Shown piece by piece: positions 19,394 through 30,658 of a stretch of DNA of 64,000 nt. Numbering within the stretch: the first letter of the stretch is position 1; the number at the start of each line of letters is the position of its first letter. Under the pieces are notes generated by a model that was given only the letters and a program-made list of their open reading frames with translations, did no database searches and was not told where the DNA came from. This DNA comes from an uncultured Flavobacteriaceae bacterium (lineage in GTDB: Bacteria; Bacteroidota; Bacteroidia; Flavobacteriales; Flavobacteriaceae). The stretch is taken from assembly GCA_943789455.1 (NCBI GenBank), contig CALSUE010000001.1, positions 623,001 to 687,000 of the forward strand. The letters run 5' to 3'. The translations under genes and the position numbers were made by a program.

Positions 19394-21250
19394 TTATACT
19401 TCCTCAACGATATCTAATTCAACTTTTAAATTTTCAATAATAAACTTCTGTCTATCTGGAGTGTTTTTTCCCATGTAGAACTGCAACATTTGATCTATAG
19501 ACATTTCTTTATCTAACATTACCGGATCTAATCGAATGTCATCACCTATAAAATGAACAAACTCATTAGGAGAAATTTCACCAAGGCCTTTAAATCTAGT
19601 AATTTCAGGTTTCCCTTTCAATTTTTTAATAGCATTTCGTTTTTCTTCCTCTGAATAACAATAATACGTTTGCTTTTTATTTCTCACTCTGAATAACGGC
19701 GTTTCTAAAATATACAAATGACCTTCCTTAATTAGCTCAGGAAAGAACTGTAAAAAGAAAGTGATCAAAAGCAATCTAATGTGCATTCCGTCTACATCGG
19801 CATCTGTAGCTATTACAATATTATTATATCGAAGATCCTCTAGTCCATCCTCAATATTTAATGCAGCTTGCAATAAATTAAACTCTTCATTTTCGTACAC
19901 AATTTTTTTAGACAGTCCGTAGGAATTTAATGGCTTCCCTTTTAAACTAAAGACTGCTTGAGTATTTACATTTCTAGATTTTGTAATAGACCCGGAAGCA
20001 GAATCTCCCTCAGTAATAAATAAAGTAGTTTCTAAATGTGCTTCCTTTTTAATATCGCCTAAATGTACCCTACAATCACGTAATTTCTTGTTGTGTAAAC
20101 TAGCTTTTTTTGCTCTATCTCTAGCTAATTTTCGAATACCTGAAAGCTCTTTTCGTTCTTTTTCAGCTTGTACTATTTTTTTCTGAATACTTTCTGAGAC
20201 AGCTGGGTTCTTGTGTAAATAATTATCTAACTGTGTTTTTAAAAAATCATTAATATAGGTTCTTACAGTTGGCAAACCACCTCCCATTTCAGTAGATCCT
20301 AATTTTGTTTTAGTCTGACTTTCAAAAACTGGTTCCATCACTTTAATAGCAATAGCCGAAATAATAGATTTTCTGATATCAGATGCTTCAAAGTTTTTAC
20401 CATAAAACTCTCTGACAGTTCTTACTAATGACTCTCTAAAAGCAGATTGATGAGTTCCTCCTTGTGTAGTGTGTTGTCCGTTAACAAATGAATGGTACTC
20501 TTCGGAGTATTGTGTTTTACTATGGGTTATAGCTACTTCAATGTCATTTCCCTTCAAATGAATGATTGGGTATAACATATCATCCTTATTATTATTATCC
20601 TCCAACAGATCTTTCAATCCGTTTTCTGAGAAGAATTTTTCGCCATTAAAAATAATCGTCAATCCTGGATTAAGATAAACGTAGTTTTTTAACATTTTAG
20701 CAACGTACTCGCTCCTAAATTTATACTTTTTAAAGATAACCTCATCTGGAATAAAAGAGACCTTAGTACCTTTTCTTCTGGAGGATTCCTCTAATAATTC
20801 TTTATTAATTAAATTACCTTGTTCAAATTCAGCTGAAGCTGATTTATTGTCTCTGTTGGATTCTACTCTAAAAAAAGAAGATAATGCATTGACTGCTTTG
20901 GTTCCAACTCCATTTAAACCCACAGATTTTTTGAACGCTTTAGAATCATACTTACCTCCAGTATTCATTTTAGAAACCACATCAACAACTTTACCCAATG
21001 GAATCCCTCGACCATAATCTCTAACTGAAACTTTACTCCCTTGAATAGAAATTTCAATAGTCTTACCAGCACCCATTACATATTCATCAATAGAGTTATC
21101 TAATACTTCTTTGACTAGTATATAAATTCCATCATCTGGAGAAGATCCATCACCTAATTTTCCAATATACATACCAGGTCTCATTCTAATATGTTCTTTC
21201 CAATCTAACGAGCGGATATTATCTTCTGTATACTTAGTCTGTTGAGTCAT
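19394..21250 (-). CDS. parE: DNA topoisomerase IV subunit B
   Basis: [81 protein letters not shown]. Confidence 0.92.
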   Translation of the reverse strand: MTQQTKYTEDNIRSLDWKEHIRMRPGMYIGKLGDGSSPDDGIYILVKEVLDNSIDEYVMGAGKTIEISIQGSKVSVRDYGRGIPLGKVVDVVSKMNTGGKYDSKAFKKSVGLNGVGTKAVNALSSFFRVESNRDNKSASAEFEQGNLINKELLEESSRRKGTKVSFIPDEVIFKKYKFRSEYVAKMLKNYVYLNPGLTIIFNGEKFFSENGLKDLLEDNNNKDDMLYPIIHLKGNDIEVAITHSKTQYSEEYHSFVNGQHTTQGGTHQSAFRESLVRTVREFYGKNFEASDIRKSIISAIAIKVMEPVFESQTKTKLGSTEMGGGLPTVRTYINDFLKTQLDNYLHKNPAVSESIQKKIVQAEKERKELSGIRKLARDRAKKASLHNKKLRDCRVHLGDIKKEAHLETTLFITEGDSASGSITKSRNVNTQAVFSLKGKPLNSYGLSKKIVYENEEFNLLQAALNIEDGLEDLRYNNIVIATDADVDGMHIRLLLITFFLQFFPELIKEGHLYILETPLFRVRNKKQTYYCYSEEEKRNAIKKLKGKPEITRFKGLGEISPNEFVHFIGDDIRLDPVMLDKEMSIDQMLQFYMGKNTPDRQKFIIENLKVELDIVEEV

Positions 21251-21425
21251 AAATTCTTTCTACTGTTTTGTAGCCTTGCTAAAATAGGATTTCTCATCAA
21301 AAATTAAAATGGTCAAGTACATTAGTTATCAACAGATTTTTCACTGACAGAAACAGTAAATATTCTACAGAATAAAACAATATGTTGTATTTTTAAACAA
21401 ATACTTTTTAAAAAACTTATTGTTA

Positions 21426-21433
21426 TAATTTTG
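21426..21433 (+). promoter_or_regulatory. -7 element (TAATTTTG) for lysA
   Basis: TAnnTTTG match 17 nt upstream of the start codon. Confidence 0.55.
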
Positions 21434-21450
21434 ACTTTAAATTAGACCAA

Positions 21451-22656
21451 ATGAATAAAGAACATTTATTAGATTTAGCCAATAAATACGGTAGCCCTTT
21501 GTATGTGTATGACACTGACATTATAGCCTCTCAATACAAAAGAATTACAGATGCTTTTGAAAAAGTAGAAAAGTTACAATTAAATTATGCAGTAAAAGCA
21601 TTGTCAAATGTAAATATATTGCGTTTTTTCAAAAATCTTGGAGCAGGTCTAGATACTGTGTCTATTCAAGAAGTAAGCTTGGCTTTATCTGTGGGTGTAG
21701 CTCCTGAAAAAATTATTTATACCCCCAATGGTGTTTCGTTGGAAGAGATAGAGAATGTTGCAAAAAAAGGAGTTCAAATTAATATAGATAATCTTTCAAT
21801 TTTAGAATTATTTGGTCAAAAACACCCTGAAATACCAGTTTGTATTAGAATTAATCCTCATATTATGGCAGGTGGAAATAGTAAAATATCTGTTGGACAT
21901 ATAGATTCAAAATTTGGAATTTCTGTTCACCAAGTGCCACATATCAAAAGAGTTGTTGAAAATACGGGGATGCATATAAATGGAATTCATATGCACACTG
22001 GGTCAGATATCCTAGATATTGACACCTTTTTACGAGCTACAGAAATTTTATTTGATGTGGCTGAAAAATTTAAAACTATTGATTTTATTGATTTCGGCAG
22101 TGGTTTTAAAGTACCTTACAAAGAAGGAGATATTTCTACTGATATTGAGCAACTAGGCCTTCAACTTACAGAGAGGTTTAATGCATTCTGTAAAGATTTT
22201 GGTAAAAAAATTACCTTAATGTTTGAGCCAGGAAAGTTTTTAGTTTCTAAAGCTGGATACTTTCTCGCCAAAGTAAATGTTGTAAAACAAACTACTTCTA
22301 CTGTTTTTGCGGGTATAGACAGTGGATTTAATCATTTAATAAGACCTATGATGTATAATTCTTATCATCATATTACAAATATCTCTAACCCTAATGGAAG
22401 GGATAGATATTATTCTGTGGTTGGATATATATGTGAAACAGACACCTTTGGCTCTAACCGAAGGATAAGCGAAATTTCGGAAAGTAATATTTTATGTTTT
22501 GAAAATGCTGGTGCCTATTGTTTTTCTATGGCATCAAATTACAATTCAAGATACAGACCCGCAGAAGTAATGCTCTATAATAATGAGGATTATTTAATTA
22601 GAGAAAGGGAAACTTTTGAAGATCTTATAAAAAATCAAAAAATTATTGAATTTTAG
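21451..22656 (+). CDS. lysA: Diaminopimelate decarboxylase
   Basis: YGSPLYVYDTDIIASQYKRI, LNYAVKALSNVNIL, HMHTGSDILD, FEPGKFLV, GAYCFSMASNYNSRYRPAEVML. Confidence 0.93.
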   Translation: MNKEHLLDLANKYGSPLYVYDTDIIASQYKRITDAFEKVEKLQLNYAVKALSNVNILRFFKNLGAGLDTVSIQEVSLALSVGVAPEKIIYTPNGVSLEEIENVAKKGVQINIDNLSILELFGQKHPEIPVCIRINPHIMAGGNSKISVGHIDSKFGISVHQVPHIKRVVENTGMHINGIHMHTGSDILDIDTFLRATEILFDVAEKFKTIDFIDFGSGFKVPYKEGDISTDIEQLGLQLTERFNAFCKDFGKKITLMFEPGKFLVSKAGYFLAKVNVVKQTTSTVFAGIDSGFNHLIRPMMYNSYHHITNISNPNGRDRYYSVVGYICETDTFGSNRRISEISESNILCFENAGAYCFSMASNYNSRYRPAEVMLYNNEDYLIRERETFEDLIKNQKIIEF

Positions 22657-22675
22657 ACACTAATCTTATTACTTT

Positions 22676-22683
22676 TATTTTTG
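22676..22683 (+). promoter_or_regulatory. Candidate -7 element (TATTTTTG) near the GNAT gene
   Basis: TAnnTTTG match, but close to the start at 22695. Confidence 0.35.
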
Positions 22684-22694
22684 TAAATAAATTT

Positions 22695-23207
22695 ATGAGA
22701 TTACAACTTTCTACGAATTACAACATCCACAATATCCTGCAAATTATTAATGATGCAAAACTATATCTAAAATCAAAAGAAATAGATCAATGGCAGCATG
22801 GGTATCCAAATAAATCACAAATAGAAAAAGATATTGCTAATAACGAAAGTTATGTGCTTATTAATGACGCAAATCAGGTAATCGCTACATCTATGTTTAG
22901 TATCCGTCCTGAGCCAACTTATAAAGTTATTGATGGAGAATGGAAAATTAAAGAGTCTGAAAAGTATGGCGTAATACATAGATTAGCCATACATAAAAAT
23001 CACAGAAAAAAAGGGATAGCATCACATATATTCAATGAGTTTCATCAACTATTAAACAAACAACAGATTAGAAGTTTAAAAATAGACACCCATGAAGACA
23101 ATCATGAAATGCAATACTTAGTGAAAAAATTAGGTTATGTATATTGCGGTATTATCTTCACTGAATACAATGCAAAAAGATTTGCATTTGAAAAAGTGAT
23201 TTTTTAA
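22695..23207 (+). CDS. GNAT family N-acetyltransferase
   Basis: GVIHRLAIHKNHRKKGIASHIFNEFHQLL...LKIDTHEDNHEMQYLVKKLGYVYCGII. Confidence 0.85.
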   Translation: MRLQLSTNYNIHNILQIINDAKLYLKSKEIDQWQHGYPNKSQIEKDIANNESYVLINDANQVIATSMFSIRPEPTYKVIDGEWKIKESEKYGVIHRLAIHKNHRKKGIASHIFNEFHQLLNKQQIRSLKIDTHEDNHEMQYLVKKLGYVYCGIIFTEYNAKRFAFEKVIF

Positions 23208-23251
23208 ATTATTTTGACTGTATAATTAATCAAAATTTATTAATTCCATAA

Positions 23252-25543
23252 ATGAAGGTTTGTATTGCTGAAAAACCTAGTGTAGCCAGAGAAATTGCTA
23301 CAATATTGGGAGCTAACTCAAAAAGAGATGGGTATTATGAGGGAAACGGCTATGCTGTTACCTATACCTTTGGACATCTGTGCACTTTATTAGAACCCAA
23401 AGATTACAAACCGCATTGGAAAAGCTGGGATTTAAATAATTTACCCATGTTGCCAGAACGTTTTACTACAAAAGTCACTAATGATTCTGGAATAAAAAAA
23501 CAATTCAGCATTATAAAGTCTTTGTTTGAAAATGCAACCGTTGTTATTAATTGTGGGGATGCAGGAACAGAAGGAGAACTCATTCAACGATGGGTAATTA
23601 ACCAATGTGGCTATAAAGGGAAGGTAAAACGATTATGGATTTCATCGCTTACTCAGGAGGCCATAAACGAAGGTTTTAAAAATTTGAAACCCTCAGAGCA
23701 CTATGATAACTTATACTATGCTGGTTTTTCAAGGGCAATTGGAGATTGGCTTTTAGGATTAAATGCTACACGTTTATATACCGTAAAATATGGGGGGTAT
23801 AAACAAGTTTTATCCGTAGGAAGGGTTCAAACACCTACCCTAGCCATGTTGGTAAACCGTTTTAAAGAAATTAATAATTTTAAGCCTCAACCCTATTGGG
23901 AACTTCAAACTAGCTATAGAAATACACTTTTTAATTACGAAGATGGACGTTTTCTTAAAAAAGAAGAAGGACAAGTTTTAGCAGATAAAGTAAAAAAATC
24001 TGATTTTGAAATTGTTTCAGTTACCAAAAAGAAAGGAAAAGAATACGCACCAAAATTATTTGATTTAACTGGTCTACAAGTGTATTGCAATAATAAGTTT
24101 GGGTTTTCTGCAGATGAAACTTTAAAAATAGTTCAAAAATTATACGAAATGAAAGTAGTTACCTACCCTAGAGTTGATACTACTTTTTTACCTAATGATA
24201 TATATCCTAAGATCTCTGGAATACTATCTAAGCTCACAAATTACAGTCAACTTACAAAAGAACTTTTGGAATCTAAAATAAAGAAATCTAAACGTGTTTT
24301 TGATGATAAAAAAGTCACTGATCACCACGCCATCATTCCTACAGGAATTCAAGGGAATTTACACTACAATCAACAACAAGTATATGATATCATAACTCGA
24401 AGATTTATTGGAGTATTTTACCCAGATTCAGAGGTTTCTAATACAGCTGTACTAGCTAAAGCAGCTGAAGTTCCCTTTAAAACAAGTGGAAAGGAAATCT
24501 TAACTAAAGGGTGGCGAATTGTTTTTGAGAAAGAGGAGAGTACTATAAAAAAAGAACTAAATCAACAATCAATATTACCCACATTTGTAAAGGGTGAAAA
24601 GGGTGTTCACGAACCTTCATTTATAGAAAAAGAAACAAAACCACCTAGAAATTTTAGCGAAGCAAGTTTATTAAGAGCTATGGAAACCGCAGGAAAACAA
24701 GTAGATGACGATGAAATGCGAGAATTAATGAAAGAAAACGGTATTGGAAGACCTTCTACTAGAGCAAGTATTATAGAAACGTTGTTTAGAAGAAAATATA
24801 TTGAACGAAAGAAGAAACTTGTACTACCTACACAAACAGGAATTGATTTAATTGATATAATTGACAATGAGTTGTTAAAATCTGCTGAATTAACAGGACG
24901 TTGGGAAAAGCGATTAAAAGAAATTGAACGTGGTGAATTTAATGCTGGAACTTTCATCAATAACATGAAAAAAATGGTTGATGAGTTGGTCTATGAAGTT
25001 CGTTCAAGTAAAAGTAGCGCAAGAATTTCTCATACTCAATCCAATAAAAAACCTTTACAACAAAAAGTAGTTTCCAAAAAACTAATTGCAGGTAAAAAAT
25101 GTCCAAAATGCAATGCAGGACAATTATTAAAAGGTTCAAAAGCTTATGGGTGTTCTAATTACAATAATTCTTGTGACTTTGTAATGCCTTTTCAATTTTT
25201 AGGTAAAAAGATTTCAGAAAATCAACTCCTTAGGTTGTTAACTAAAAAATCAACTACCAATTTAAAAGGATTTAAAACTGAACTTGGAAAAGTTGAAGGA
25301 ATAATTCGTTTTGATGAAGCCTTTAAATATAAACTGGAACCTAAGAAAATTAAGTTACCTCCATCCTCAATCATTTCTTGTCCAAAATGTAAAAAAGGAA
25401 CTGTACTAAGAGGTAAAAACGCATACGGTTGTTCTCATTATAAAGAAGGCTGTAATTTTGTTTTTACTTTTGAAAAAGTAAAAGAAATTGCCAATGGTAA
25501 ACCACTGACAAAAGAACTTGTTTTAGAAATTATTTCAAGTTAA
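23252..25543 (+). CDS. topB: DNA topoisomerase III with two C-terminal zinc ribbons
   Basis: [83 protein letters not shown] / [21 protein letters not shown]. Confidence 0.93.
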   Translation: MKVCIAEKPSVAREIATILGANSKRDGYYEGNGYAVTYTFGHLCTLLEPKDYKPHWKSWDLNNLPMLPERFTTKVTNDSGIKKQFSIIKSLFENATVVINCGDAGTEGELIQRWVINQCGYKGKVKRLWISSLTQEAINEGFKNLKPSEHYDNLYYAGFSRAIGDWLLGLNATRLYTVKYGGYKQVLSVGRVQTPTLAMLVNRFKEINNFKPQPYWELQTSYRNTLFNYEDGRFLKKEEGQVLADKVKKSDFEIVSVTKKKGKEYAPKLFDLTGLQVYCNNKFGFSADETLKIVQKLYEMKVVTYPRVDTTFLPNDIYPKISGILSKLTNYSQLTKELLESKIKKSKRVFDDKKVTDHHAIIPTGIQGNLHYNQQQVYDIITRRFIGVFYPDSEVSNTAVLAKAAEVPFKTSGKEILTKGWRIVFEKEESTIKKELNQQSILPTFVKGEKGVHEPSFIEKETKPPRNFSEASLLRAMETAGKQVDDDEMRELMKENGIGRPSTRASIIETLFRRKYIERKKKLVLPTQTGIDLIDIIDNELLKSAELTGRWEKRLKEIERGEFNAGTFINNMKKMVDELVYEVRSSKSSARISHTQSNKKPLQQKVVSKKLIAGKKCPKCNAGQLLKGSKAYGCSNYNNSCDFVMPFQFLGKKISENQLLRLLTKKSTTNLKGFKTELGKVEGIIRFDEAFKYKLEPKKIKLPPSSIISCPKCKKGTVLRGKNAYGCSHYKEGCNFVFTFEKVKEIANGKPLTKELVLEIISS

Positions 25544-25761
25544 TCTATCATTGTTTTTAAATATAGTTTTTCAACTTTAGCTCTGGCCCAAGGAGTCGTT
25601 CTCAAGAACTTTAAACTAGATTTATAAGTAGGATTGTTCTTGAAAGCATTTATATTTAAAATATCACCCAATTCTTCCCATCCATACTCTAAATATAATT
25701 GCTCTAACATGGTGGCCAATTTTATTCCATGAAGTGGATTGTTTGGTTGTTCTTTACTCAT
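25540..25761 (-). CDS. VF530 family (DUF2132) small DNA-binding protein
   Basis: [62 protein letters not shown]. Confidence 0.85.
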   Translation of the reverse strand: MSKEQPNNPLHGIKLATMLEQLYLEYGWEELGDILNINAFKNNPTYKSSLKFLRTTPWARAKVEKLYLKTMID

Positions 25762-25889
25762 TAGTGTAAAAATTATAAGTGATAAAAATTAAGTGATCTA
25801 CAAAATTAAAACTCCTAAAAGTTATTTTAGCTTAAAGCAAAACTATTCATTTTTAATTAACTTAGCGCAGTATATTATACACAATATTT

Positions 25890-27527
25890 ATGAGAAGATG
25901 TATCGCCCTACTATTAATTTTTGTAACTTTTAGTAATGGTTTAGCTCAACAATCTAATTTTTCTAAACAAGACACATTAAGAGGTAGTATTACTCCTGAG
26001 AGAATTTGGTGGGATTTACTTCACTATAATTTAGACTTTAAAGTATCTCCTTCCTCAAAAAGTATTGAAGGGAGTAATCTTATTCGCTATGAAGTTTTAA
26101 GTCAAAATCAGCTCATGCAGATTGATTTACAACCCCCCATGGAAATTACAGCTGTATTAGAAAATAACAAAGAATTAAACTATAAACGAGATGGCAATGT
26201 TTATTATATTCAGTTAAAAAAAAATCAACAAATTGGAACAATAAATGAAATTATAATTCATTTTAAAGGTGCTCCAAAAATTAGTAATAATCCTCCATGG
26301 GATGATGGTTTTACTTGGGAAAAAGATAACAATGGAACTGATTTTATAGCTACTTCTTGTCAAGGAGGTGGCTCTAGTATTTGGTGGCCATCTAAGGACC
26401 ACATGTATGATGAACCAGACCAAGGTATTGAGTTAAGTATTACTGCTCCAAAACATCTAATAAGTGTTGCAAATGGGAGACTCATTCAAACCAAAGAAAG
26501 CTCCAATAAAACCAACACATCTACTTGGAAAGTAGTTCATCCAATTAATAATTATGGGGTCAATATAAATATTGGTGATTATGTTCACTTTACAGAAAAG
26601 TACAAAGGGAAAAAAGGCGTGTTAGATTGTGATTATTATGTCTTATCCTATAATTTAGAAAAGGCAAAAAAACAATTCAAGGAAGTTTCTAGAACTTTAG
26701 AAGCATTTGAGCATTGGTTTGGCCCCTATCCTTTTTATGAGGATAGTTATAAATTGGTAGAAGTACCATATTTGGGCATGGAACATCAAAGCTCTGTAAC
26801 CTATGGTAACGGATATCAAAATGGCTACAAAGGAATCGATTTAAGTGGAACGGGTTGGGGCCTAAAGTTTGATTTTATTATCGTTCATGAAAGTGGTCAT
26901 GAATGGTTTGCAAATAACATTACCAATATAGATATAGCAGATATGTGGATTCATGAAAGCTTTACTGCCTATTCAGAAAATTTATTTTTAGACTATCATT
27001 TTGGAACAGAAGCCAGTAATGCCTATGTAACGGGTACTCGAAAAAAAATATTAAATGATAAACCGATTATTGGAAATTACGATGTAAACAACAGCGGATC
27101 CAGCGACATGTATTATAAAGGTGCTAATATGTTGCATACACTTCGTCAAATTATAGATAATGACGAAAAATGGCGTTCAATATTAGTAGGACTAAATAAA
27201 GATTTTTATCACCAAACGGTGACTACAAAACAGATCGAAAACTACATAGACAAGTTTTTTAAAATTGATTTGAAACCCTTTTTTGATCAATATTTAAGAA
27301 CTATCAAGATCCCTACTTTAGAATATAAATTAGAACATAATAACGTATTCTACAGATGGTCTAATATTGTAGATGGCTTTTCAATTCCTGTAAAATTATT
27401 AATTAATTCCAATTCAGAATGGATAAAGCCAACTAGTCGTTGGAAAAAGCTTTCATCAGATATAAATATCACTAGTTTTTCAGTAGATAACAACTTTTAT
27501 ATTGAAGTAGAAAACAAGTCACATTAA
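25890..27527 (+). CDS. M1 family zinc metallopeptidase (aminopeptidase), secreted
   Basis: Signal peptide; VEVPYLGMEHQSSVTYGNGY; HESGHEWFANNI..HESFTAYSENLF = HExxH-x18-E. Confidence 0.92.
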   Translation: MRRCIALLLIFVTFSNGLAQQSNFSKQDTLRGSITPERIWWDLLHYNLDFKVSPSSKSIEGSNLIRYEVLSQNQLMQIDLQPPMEITAVLENNKELNYKRDGNVYYIQLKKNQQIGTINEIIIHFKGAPKISNNPPWDDGFTWEKDNNGTDFIATSCQGGGSSIWWPSKDHMYDEPDQGIELSITAPKHLISVANGRLIQTKESSNKTNTSTWKVVHPINNYGVNINIGDYVHFTEKYKGKKGVLDCDYYVLSYNLEKAKKQFKEVSRTLEAFEHWFGPYPFYEDSYKLVEVPYLGMEHQSSVTYGNGYQNGYKGIDLSGTGWGLKFDFIIVHESGHEWFANNITNIDIADMWIHESFTAYSENLFLDYHFGTEASNAYVTGTRKKILNDKPIIGNYDVNNSGSSDMYYKGANMLHTLRQIIDNDEKWRSILVGLNKDFYHQTVTTKQIENYIDKFFKIDLKPFFDQYLRTIKIPTLEYKLEHNNVFYRWSNIVDGFSIPVKLLINSNSEWIKPTSRWKKLSSDINITSFSVDNNFYIEVENKSH

Positions 27528-27583
27528 ATCTTTTTAATTGAATATTAATTAATAATTTTACAGCACTAAAAAATTTTAAATTA

Positions 27584-28669
27584 ATGAAAAATACAGCATT
27601 AACACATATTCACGAATCCTTAGGGGCTAAAATGGTTCCATTTGCAGGATACAATATGCCTGTTCAATATGAGGGAGTAACAGCAGAACATTTAACTGTT
27701 AGAAACGCTGTTGGTGTTTTTGATGTAAGTCATATGGGTGAGTTTTTAGTAGAGGGATCAAAAGCGCTAACTTTACTTCAAAAAGTGACCTCTAATGATG
27801 TGTCAAAATTAGCAATTGGTGATGCTCAGTATTCTTGTTTTCCAAATGATGAAGGTGGAATAGTTGATGACTTAATTTGTTATAGATTAAAAGAGTTCAC
27901 CTATCTTCTTGTTGTAAATGCGTCTAATATTGAAAAAGATTGGAACTGGATTGAAAAACACAACAAAGCAATTGGTGCAGAATTAAAAAATATTTCTGAT
28001 GAGTATTCATTATTAGCTATTCAAGGACCCAAAGCTCTAGAAGCTATGCAGTCTTTAACCTCAGTTAATTTGTCTGAAATTCCATTTTATAAATTTAAAA
28101 TAGGTGATTTTGCAGGTATTGAACAGGTTATTATTTCTGCAACTGGCTACACAGGTTCGGGTGGGTTTGAAATTTATGTAAAGAATGATCAAATAGAACA
28201 GTTGTGGAAACGAGTTTTTGAGGCTGGTGCTTCTTATGGAATTAAGCCAATAGGTCTGGCTGCCAGAGACACACTTCGATTAGAAATGGGGTATTGCTTA
28301 TACGGGAATGACATTAATGATACTACATCTCCTCTAGAAGCAGGATTAGGTTGGATTACCAAATTCAACAAAGAATTTGTAAATTCAGATCATTTAAAAG
28401 CCCAAAAAGAAACTGGTATTACTAAAAAATTAGTTGCCTTTGAACTTACTGAAAGAGGTATTCCAAGGCATAACTATACTATTGTAGACGGGGAGGGAAA
28501 ACAAATTGGTGTGGTTACTTCTGGCACTATGAGTCCTTCTTTAAGTAAGGGAATTGGAATGGGGTATGTACCTAAAGAAATTTCAAAACCAGGAACTAAA
28601 ATTTTTATTCAAGTTCGAAAAAAACAAATCCCTGCAACAATTGTAAAATTACCTTTTTATAAAGGCTAG
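27584..28669 (+). CDS. gcvT: Aminomethyltransferase (glycine cleavage T protein)
   Basis: [54 protein letters not shown]. Confidence 0.95.
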   Translation: MKNTALTHIHESLGAKMVPFAGYNMPVQYEGVTAEHLTVRNAVGVFDVSHMGEFLVEGSKALTLLQKVTSNDVSKLAIGDAQYSCFPNDEGGIVDDLICYRLKEFTYLLVVNASNIEKDWNWIEKHNKAIGAELKNISDEYSLLAIQGPKALEAMQSLTSVNLSEIPFYKFKIGDFAGIEQVIISATGYTGSGGFEIYVKNDQIEQLWKRVFEAGASYGIKPIGLAARDTLRLEMGYCLYGNDINDTTSPLEAGLGWITKFNKEFVNSDHLKAQKETGITKKLVAFELTERGIPRHNYTIVDGEGKQIGVVTSGTMSPSLSKGIGMGYVPKEISKPGTKIFIQVRKKQIPATIVKLPFYKG

Positions 28670-28790
28670 TTGATAAAATGTTTATCTAATTGGAATACAA
28701 TAATTGACTTATTTAGTCAATACTTGTAACAAAAACAAGAAATGACTACCTATAACTGATAGGTTAATTTTAATTAAAATATAAGAGTGA

Positions 28791-29471
28791 ATGAAAACTT
28801 TTCTTTATATCACATGTCTTTGTTTTTTTATTTCTTGCAGCAACTCCAAAAACACTCAAGAATTTATAAATACTTCTGAAGGAAAATATCTGTTTAATTC
28901 AAATGAAACAATAGATGTTTTTTTTATAGATGATATTTTAAAAATAACCTGGAGAGGGAAGAATTTAAAACCAATAAAGGTTAATGATAGTTCATTTTAT
29001 GTTAAAGAAATGAATGAGAAGATAATTTTTATTTCAAAACCTGAAATGCATATAGAGTTAGCAGCAAAAAGAGAACATAAAGGAGATAAATTTTATTTCA
29101 AAAAACTAGCTCAAGATGAAAAAACAGCTTTAGAATATTTTAAAAATAAAGAATACACAAACGCTCTAAATGCATACATTAAGATTCAACAAAATGACTC
29201 GTTAGATCCTGTTATTGATTTATATAGATTGAATAGAATGGGATACAAGTATATGAGGGCAAATAAAATTGCAGAAGCTAAGGAGTTGTTTTTAATTAAT
29301 ATTGCTCTGTACCCTAACAAATCATTAGTTTATGATAGCTTAGGTGATGCTTTTAAAAAAGAAAAAGATACCGTTAAAGCTATTGAATATTATAATAAGT
29401 CTTTAGCAATTAATCCAGAAAACAGGAATTCATTAACTAATTTAAAAAAACTAAAGAGAATTCAAAAATAG
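28791..29471 (+). CDS. Tetratricopeptide-repeat lipoprotein
   Basis: Lipobox FFISCSNSKN; two TPR units near C-terminus (SLGDAFKKEKDTVKAIEYYNKSLAINPEN). Confidence 0.7.
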   Translation: MKTFLYITCLCFFISCSNSKNTQEFINTSEGKYLFNSNETIDVFFIDDILKITWRGKNLKPIKVNDSSFYVKEMNEKIIFISKPEMHIELAAKREHKGDKFYFKKLAQDEKTALEYFKNKEYTNALNAYIKIQQNDSLDPVIDLYRLNRMGYKYMRANKIAEAKELFLINIALYPNKSLVYDSLGDAFKKEKDTVKAIEYYNKSLAINPENRNSLTNLKKLKRIQK

Positions 29472-29560
29472 AAATTTCAAAATCATATTTACCGATAATT
29501 TAATCCTGTGATATTAGCTAAAAAAATCACTACCTTTATTTTAAATTATATTATCACAAT

Positions 29561-30028
29561 ATGAAAACAGCTCAAGAATGGTTTGATGAGTATGCTGTAA
29601 GCCATCAAAATTCAACAAATCAACTTATTCATTACTTATGTGTACCCGCTATTTTTTTTAGTGTAATTGGACTTTTAATGAGTATTCCGTCAACTTTTCT
29701 CGAAAATATATTTGAATTATACAACCCCTTACTAGAAAACTGGGCAACAGTTACATCTATTTTTATTTTATTATTTTACTTGCGTCTTGGATTTTGGTAT
29801 TTTATTCAAATGCTATTCTTTATTTGTTTAGCAATTTTTGGTAACTTTTGGCTGAGTTCAACTGTAAACTTACTCTATGGCTCTTTAATCATATTTATTG
29901 TTGCATGGATAGGACAATTTTATGGACACCATGTAGAAGGGAAAAAACCTTCTTTTGCAAAGGATCTACAATTTCTTTTAATTGGACCACTCTGGGTTGT
30001 CAAGAAAATATCAATCAAAAGTAAATAA
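29561..30028 (+). CDS. Mpo1-like / DUF962 membrane protein
   Basis: WFDEYAVSHQNSTNQLIHYLCVPAIFFSVIGLL...AWIGQFYGHHVEGKKPSFAKDLQFLLIGPLWVV. Confidence 0.85.
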   Translation: MKTAQEWFDEYAVSHQNSTNQLIHYLCVPAIFFSVIGLLMSIPSTFLENIFELYNPLLENWATVTSIFILLFYLRLGFWYFIQMLFFICLAIFGNFWLSSTVNLLYGSLIIFIVAWIGQFYGHHVEGKKPSFAKDLQFLLIGPLWVVKKISIKSK

Positions 30029-30366
30029 TGAAAGAAGAAATATCATTTGAAGACTTTATAAAAGTTGATATCAGAATAGGAACTATTATAGAGGTTAAAG
30101 AATTTCCAAAAGCAAAAAAACCGGCTTACCAAATATTGATTGATTTTGGCAGTATTGGTGTGAAAAAATCTAGTGCTCAAATTACAGACTTGTATTCCAA
30201 GGAAGAATTACTTCATAAACAAGTTAGTGCTATAGTTAATTTTAAACCTAGGCAAATTGCAAATTTTTTGAGTGAATGTTTAATTTTAGGTGTTTACAAC
30301 AACGATGGCAATGTTGTGCTTCTTAAAACATCACAACCAATTAAAAATGGAGAACAGATTCGTTAA
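30028..30366 (+). CDS. tRNA-binding (CsaA-like) protein
   Basis: ISFEDFIKVDIRIGTIIEVKEFPKAKKPAYQILIDFG...SAQITDLYSKEELLHKQVSAIVNFKPRQIANFLSECLILG; start overlaps previous stop by 1 nt. Confidence 0.88.
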   Translation: MKEEISFEDFIKVDIRIGTIIEVKEFPKAKKPAYQILIDFGSIGVKKSSAQITDLYSKEELLHKQVSAIVNFKPRQIANFLSECLILGVYNNDGNVVLLKTSQPIKNGEQIR

Positions 30367-30376
30367 GATTAGCTAT

Positions 30377-30535
30377 CTAATTTTTCGGGTTATTTAATAT
30401 TACAAGTGCTCCTATTACTCCTGGAATCCAACCACATAGCGTTAGTAAAAATATAATAATAAAAGACCCACATCCCTTATCAATAATGGACAGAGGCGGA
30501 AAAAGTATAGCTAGTAATACACGAAAAAAACCCAT
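30377..30535 (-). CDS. YqaE/Pmp3 family (UPF0057) small membrane protein, 52 aa (absent from supplied ORF track)
   Basis: Own translation of minus strand: MGFFRVLLAILFPPLSIIDKGCGSFIIIFLLTLCGWIPGVIGALVILNNPKN*; characteristic LAILFPPL...CG..f.i...LT.lGWiPG.ihA pattern. Confidence 0.88.
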   Translation of the reverse strand: MGFFRVLLAILFPPLSIIDKGCGSFIIIFLLTLCGWIPGVIGALVILNNPKN

Positions 30536-30589
30536 AAAATATTATAATTGATGTATATAAGACATCTCGTTCAATGTATTGTTACAAAA

Positions 30590-30641
30590 AGTTTAAAATA
30601 AAAACAAGTCGTGAAATTTGATATTTAAAAAATCACGACTT
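30590..30641 (-). terminator. Terminator downstream of the M14 peptidase gene (minus strand)
   Basis: AAGTCGTGA (30606-30614) / TCACGACTT (30633-30641), 18-nt loop, then GTTTTTATTTT on the minus strand. Confidence 0.6.
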
Positions 30642-30658
30642 TAAAGTTTTTAGATTAT

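Noticed and set aside
21326-21334. DnaA-box-like TTATCAACA between parE and lysA
   Set aside because: Single site with one mismatch, no cluster and no dnaA nearby; likely chance
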